Source: Plakobranchus ocellatus
Taxonomy: Eukaryota; Mollusca; Gastropoda; Plakobranchidae
Assembly (NCBI GenBank): GCA_019648995.1
Contig: BLXT01006951.1
Span: 741,401-765,565 of the forward strand
Direction of reading: 5' to 3'
Length of the DNA: 24,165 bases
The notes beneath the pieces are model-generated. The model did no database searches. It was not told the origin of the DNA and saw nothing but the letters and a program-made list of their open reading frames with translations. The position numbers were made by a program, and so were the translations under genes. Below, one piece after another: positions 19,681-24,165 of this stretch (position 1 is its first letter; the number at the start of each line of letters is the position of its first letter).

Positions 19681-19783
19681 CTGGATGTACTAGGCTTCTC
19701 AAGAACATTTTGCGGTGAAGTAGGTGACGAAAAATGATCAATCATGCCTATTTTAGATTTGGCATTTGTGGAAGGAGACAACC
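19681..19783 (-). CDS. possible alternative internal exon of the minus-strand gene
   Basis: On the minus strand TTTTATTAG precedes an open 103-bp block ending CATCCAG|GTATTT, so both borders are acceptable. It encodes LSPSTNAKSKIGMIDHFSSP, then TSPQNVLEKPSTS, with partial codons at each end (two bases at the start, two at the end). It is Ser/Pro-rich. K-x-x-M-x-x-H-F resembles a degenerate PCNA-binding (PIP) box with Lys for Gln, which is suggestive only. It lies past the stop of the 20713-20886 exon, so it would need that exon to end early at a weak donor (CCAG|GTGGCA, about 20751), where the phase does match. Confidence 0.35.
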
Positions 19784-20712
19784 CTAATAAAATTGTTATG
19801 ATTTTTAGGAATCTTTTGACCAAATATGGAGATACTTTAATTCTTCAAACTTGTACAGAAAGTCCAAAAAACGTGTAAAATATTTTTCAGAGAGATAATT
19901 TTAATACTGCTGACTGACTTGTAAAATGCATTATAAAAGTTTAATGTTATCTAATGCTCTTTATTTCAAAATTTAGAGTTAATTTTTTCCATGACTCATA
20001 TCAAATATGAGACATATAATCTTGTCATTGTATTACACATGTTAATTTTTTCCTCCTGCAAATAAAGAGTAAAGTGAAACAATTTTACATGATATGATTG
20101 GCCACATACTATCAGTAGTCACATATTATAAGGAAGAGTAAATCAGATCTATGGAAGAAAAACGTTTCTAGCTAATTTTCCTAAAGTATTTAGCTGTGAT
20201 AATGGTTAAATAAATGCATTACATTGAGAAAGAAAAATAAAACAGGTATTTTACTCTGCACAATGACTAATTACAGACATCTTTCTTAAAATCCGTGAAA
20301 ACCAGTTTTTAAGATAAAAAAATGTAATATGTAAAATAGTCATCAGCATCATATATGTCTAATTTAAAAATCATAATTACTTAAAAAATGCAAAACAGTG
20401 CCATCCTTGAATCTTTTTCTTTTGTTTGTTTTTTTTTTACATCATAAAAATTGTTTGTTTACAGAAAAAAAATGATGTAGTCATCAATAATGTGAGACAA
20501 ATATTGAATCAAACTTTGAGAGACAAATGCTTCCCCAAATTTCATAAGAATGGCACCATGTAATAAACACAACGCATTTTTTTTTGTCGCTTGAGGCACT
20601 TTTGTTTAGAACTTGACTTTCAAAACTGGTAAACCATAAAGGTCCAAAAACTCATTTGATTGAATTTTGTCCATTTAAGTCAGCAGCATCCAGTAAAGAT
20701 AACAGGATTTGT

Positions 20713-20886
20713 TTATTGTTTGGAAGACCCAGGTTGGGTTGAAGATTTGCCACCTGGCACTGCTTTCCCTGACTTGGTGCGGGAAGTGGACGGCTCAACT
20801 GCTTTGCGAATGCCAGTTTTACTTGTACTCCCTGGGTTGTAAGGATTAGGGATTGCTTTGCGCTTTGCTGCTGCTTCAAGCTTGAG
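20713..20886 (-). CDS. C-terminal coding exon of an unidentified minus-strand gene
   Basis: The acceptor is a minus-strand ...AAAAATCAG ending at 20887. The 174-bp exon starts in phase 0: LKLEAAAKRKAIPNPYNPGS, then TSKTGIRKAVEP, then a Ser/Thr/Lys/Gly-rich tail ending SSKQ and TAA at 20715-20713. It continues in phase from the exon at 22501-22616, so together they read ...YYERRYQER-LKLEAAAKRK..., one continuous charged helix. The tail is basic, disordered and low in hydrophobics. AATAAA on the minus strand near 19960 is one possible poly(A) signal. The family is not recognised. The frame that the longest open stretch suggests here is a different one and is a shadow. Confidence 0.62.
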   Translation of the reverse strand, partial: LKLEAAAKRKAIPNPYNPGSTSKTGIRKAVEPSTSRTKSGKAVPGGKSSTQPGSSKQ

Positions 20887-20889
20887 CTG

Positions 20890-22500
20890 ATTTTTTTTTT
20901 TAAAGTATTAAAAAGAGAAAGTTTTGAAAAGAAATATCGCTATGCAGCATATTATGTCACTGGACTTCTATAGAAAGGGATGAAACATATAAAGGTGGGA
21001 ATAGAAAACAGGTATTCAGACCTACATTTCTCTAGATGACCTTAATCTTAAACAAACAATACTTAAGCTAAGAGTAACTTTTAAAAACATACAAATAGTA
21101 TCACACAAATAGTTAATGTTCTGAGAAGAATCTTGTTCTTTTAAATTCAATTACATTATCACAAACAATGGTTTTTTAAAAATTTCGACTTATTCATTTT
21201 TTTTTTCTTTTTTATAGATACTTTGAAACTATAAAATGACTTCTGCAAAAAAACTCGCTTGTTTCAAATCAATCCATTTAAGAACTAATTGTATTTTGGA
21301 ATTTGTTTCAGAACTTGTTTCTACGACTCAGAGGCTTTTTATATTTATTGAAAACAGGGATGCCCTCTGCCCTTGAGAAAAAAAAGTGACTCTGAATACT
21401 TTGACAACAAACATGCATCCACAATAAAAAGCAAATAAACGCAATAATGCTGATGAGAAAAGCAGGAAAAAAACCAATTTGACCATTGAAAAAAAAGACA
21501 AAAGTGCAGTTAAAACTGGAGAAAGGACATCATCCCTGTGAAAATGTAAATACACTTTTTTTCTCCAGGGTCTCAGTTTCATAAACATTTATCCAATACG
21601 AATTACATTATAATGCTTTTCAAAAGAGAAATTTAGCTTTTTTCACTTTGATTCACAATCTGCTCAGCAACAAGCATCAATAACCAGGGTTGTCACAATC
21701 ATTCAATCTTGAAATCACATGGAAATCAAACGTAATTGTGCACAATGAGAATGCATTAAATAGTGGACATGAAGCGTCTTTGTTCAGTGTTGCTTTTCCT
21801 TCCGTGAAATTCTCAAAAGTCTTTTTACAAAAACCACATGTGCCCTGTGGTTTTAAATATTGTTAGTAATTTTCAATGACTTGAATTTGTGCAAATGAGT
21901 CGATAATATAAAGTCAAATCCTTAGACAAGACCAGGTCATATACTTTGTCTATTTACCATCATTAAGAATTTTCTGTTTTTCAGGACTGAATTTATTTCA
22001 CCGAAAACTGTCCTTACAGAAACGTTTATTTGGTTAATAATCCCAGTGATGCCCTTGCCCAAATATAATGCACAATGTAGGCATTAAAATCATTTCATTT
22101 GGTTGATCTTCTTGCCTTTGCCAATATGATCAAAACTAGGATTTATCTTTGGTTTTTTTGTTTTTTTTTAATTTTACCAGTGACTTGAGCTATATTCAAA
22201 TTCATTGCACAGTTACTGGAGAGTAAGCATAATTTCAGATCTTGACAAAGTTACACAAATTCTTTTATTTGATCATTATTTTTTTCTTCAGTATCTTAGT
22301 ATTAAATCCCTCTCACCTTATAAAGTTGAAACTCTCATTCATAGAGAAATAAAAAATTAGAACCACCAACGAGGATCAGTCAGTTTGTCAAGGTTACATG
22401 CTATTTTTTTCAACAAAATATGTAACAACAAAATATGTTTACATATTTGTTTATAACTGATTTTCTTTTGCATAAGAGAACAATTTCGCCGAAAACTTAC
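20890..22500 (-). other. intron between the two minus-strand exons
   Basis: From donor GTAAGT (22500 downward) to acceptor CAG (20887). AT-rich, about 1.6 kb, with no further coding block recognised. A Phe-rich minus-strand frame at 21328-21588 is not supported. Confidence 0.5.
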
Positions 22501-22616
22501 CCGCTCCTGATACCTGCGTTCATAGTAATCCATGTCGGACTCCCCTTCTCTCCGGGTTGCCGATATACGCTCTTCTATATCATCAAAAACTTTATCCTCA
22601 GGACCAGTGATTGCAG
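22501..22616 (-). CDS. internal coding exon of an unidentified minus-strand gene
   Basis: On the minus strand TTCATCTCAACAG (ending at 22617) precedes a 116-bp exon ending GGAGCGG|GTAAGTTTT, both strong splice sites. Two bases complete a split codon, then AITGPEDKVFDDIEERISAT, then RREGESDMDYYERRYQER. This is highly charged, almost certainly alpha-helical and possibly coiled coil. GC is visibly higher than in the flanks and third positions look coding-like. It joins in phase 0 to 20886-20713. Upstream exons should lie beyond about 22620, but I could not identify any inside the window. I do not recognise the protein and give no function. Confidence 0.68.
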
Positions 22617-22639
22617 CTGTTGAGATGAAGCAGTAGGAA

Positions 22640-24015
22640 TGAAGATTTGTAAACATAGAGATTATTTGCAGAAACAGGAAAAATATTTTTAATAATTCTT
22701 ATTAAGAAAGAGATATTTATATTTGTCATTTGTTGTATTTGTGCCATCATTTGTTTTTTATCATAAATTCATGCTATAATTTTTCTTGTGGTTATTTGTG
22801 CCCTTTTATCTTTCAACCTTCAAATACATAAGAATCAATGTGCCTAGCTCTCCCAATGCTATAAATTGTGATTTTTTAAGTCTGTAACTGAGTTTATTCA
22901 TCTCCAAGGTCATGCTTCCTGATTAGAAGGAGAGAAAATGGTTTTTTTTGGGATGTGACTTCCTTCAAGAAAATCTCTCTTTATTTTGTATAAAAGATTA
23001 ACCTTAGCATTATCAACTATATGCATGCATGTAATGCTTTTCATTGAAAAACCAACAATACAAAGAGCTTAAAACATGTTTGAAAATTTTCATTCTTACA
23101 TGTCACTCCTCAAACACTAAGTCACCATTACAAAGATGATAATGGTTAGGGCTGAGAAGAAACTCTGAAATAATTTTATGCTAATCTATTTTTCCTGTTA
23201 CAGTTTGCTACACAGGAGTTTGCTTTATCACTTTTCTAGTGCCTTTTATAGGAGAAATGAACATTTTTTTAATTCTGTAGAAGGATCAATGAGGTTTCAT
23301 CAGAAAGTCATATCACTTGCAGACGTCCATCTTTTGAAGCAATCAGAGTTCTAAAGATAACTGGTTTTTTTTTGTGCACCTTATAGCAGACTCAATTCTA
23401 TTATTTGCATTTACAAAATCCAGATCTCTCTAAGTCACATATTCTTAAGAAGGCAAATTGAAATTTCAAACTGAGTTACACACTCTCTTTTAGATAATAG
23501 ATGGCCATTATGAGAATCTTTTTGTTAAAATGAGGTCAAATACAAAGACCGCACTTGTGCAATGAAGTGCCCTTATAGAAAACTTGGTGATAAAGATAAA
23601 ATGTCATCTATTATATTTCTTTTTGCTTAGATATAAAACTAAATACAAGCCAATCATGACGATCTCTGGTGGCATTTTTTTTTAAATCAAGTAGGCAATT
23701 TCATTTTGATACTATAAATTTTCTTATAAAACACACACCACCACCACACCCCACCCCTTCAAAAAAAAAAGGGTTATCCGAATCTCACTAAAATTTCATG
23801 ATAAATCAAAGACCTTGGACCTAAAAATCAAAATGCGAAATTATGAAACCACTACTACTAATTCATTATTTGAGTTCTTGGATCTAATCTATGCACGAGT
23901 GATGGCTTCATTTCTCACATTTCTACTTTGTTCTGAGCACACCTTTTTTTAAACTCAAAGATCTGCTACAGTGATGTTCAGTTACATATTCCTATGCTTA
24001 ACGAATTTGAATCTG
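22640..24015. other. AT-rich DNA, no exon recognised
   Basis: Probably an upstream intron of the minus-strand gene. A CACCACCACACCCCACCCC run at about 23735-23757 is simple sequence. No other feature is supported. Confidence 0.4.
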
Positions 24016-24019
24016 AGCT

Positions 24020-24020
24020 T

Positions 24021-24071
<51 letters not shown>
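24020..24071. repeat. (CT)n(TA)n(GA)n palindrome
   Basis: CT repeats, then TA repeats, then GA repeats form a near-perfect inverted repeat about 52 bp long with no unpaired loop. Confidence 0.92.
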
Positions 24072-24165
24072 CTACTTACCTATGTTTCTACTATTTCTGT
24101 TAGTATCAAACTACTACATTTGCCCCTCTGCTGTTGCTGCTACTGTTACTACAATTACCACCACC

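Noticed and set aside
20652..20879. 75-residue minus frame starting at a TTG (MKQQQS...)
   Set aside because: It is in the wrong frame: the frame continuing from the upstream exon and ending at 20713 has better splice and composition support.
24079..24165. Minus-strand exon ending at a GTAAGT at about 24078
   Set aside because: The donor looks good, but all three frames contain stops and the sequence is CTG/CTA-like repeat; possible UTR at best.
1..24165. CRISPR array, prokaryotic operon or phage
   Set aside because: The repeats are tandem without unique spacers, genes are intron-split, and no bacterial-type gene order is present.

Overview
The window looks like animal nuclear DNA, not bacterial. 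It has intron-split reading frames with GT..AG borders, long microsatellites, tRNA-derived SINEs, decayed non-LTR retrotransposon pieces, a minisatellite and a run of Ns. The mix would suit a lophotrochozoan such as a mollusc, but nothing here identifies the species, so that is a guess.

Layout. 1-1756 is the 5' flank of a gene: a GA-rich low-complexity block, then CpG-richer DNA with TATA-like boxes. 1757-4860 (+) is a two-exon protein-coding gene that I assemble from two open frames (1757-2582 and 3905-4860). They join in phase across a 1322-bp intron to give about 593 residues: a nuclear-looking, Ser/Asn-rich protein of unknown family. A poly(A) signal follows at 4996. 5580-7955 is a cluster of diverged copies of one unnamed repeat. 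It carries a textbook heat-shock element (GAA/TTC units) and, about 240 bp away, a TATAAAAG box; the last two copies stand head to head like a divergent promoter pair. This is the most unusual structure in the window. 7960-8330, 12690-12797 and 13818-14113 (all +) are C-terminal pieces of one non-LTR retrotransposon type. 10320-12195 is repeat country: CTA/CTG tracts, a minus-strand tRNA-derived SINE, a 163-base assembly gap and about a dozen copies of a 54-bp minisatellite. A probable THAP zinc-finger exon relic with a good splice donor follows at 12210-12344. A second copy of the same SINE (+) sits at 14851-15015, directly after a (CT)n tract and with near-perfect target-site duplications.

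From about 15030 to the end the DNA is AT-rich and mostly featureless. It holds two well-supported minus-strand coding exons (22616-22501 and 20886-20713, the latter ending in a stop), which join in phase to form the C-terminal end of an unidentified gene. A weaker third exon lies at 19783-19681. It also holds small foldback elements at 16492-16800 and a (CT)n(TA)n(GA)n palindrome near the right end.

The two protein genes point toward one another and show no sign of working together. The rest is repeat-derived. No RNA gene, CRISPR array or prokaryotic-type operon was seen.
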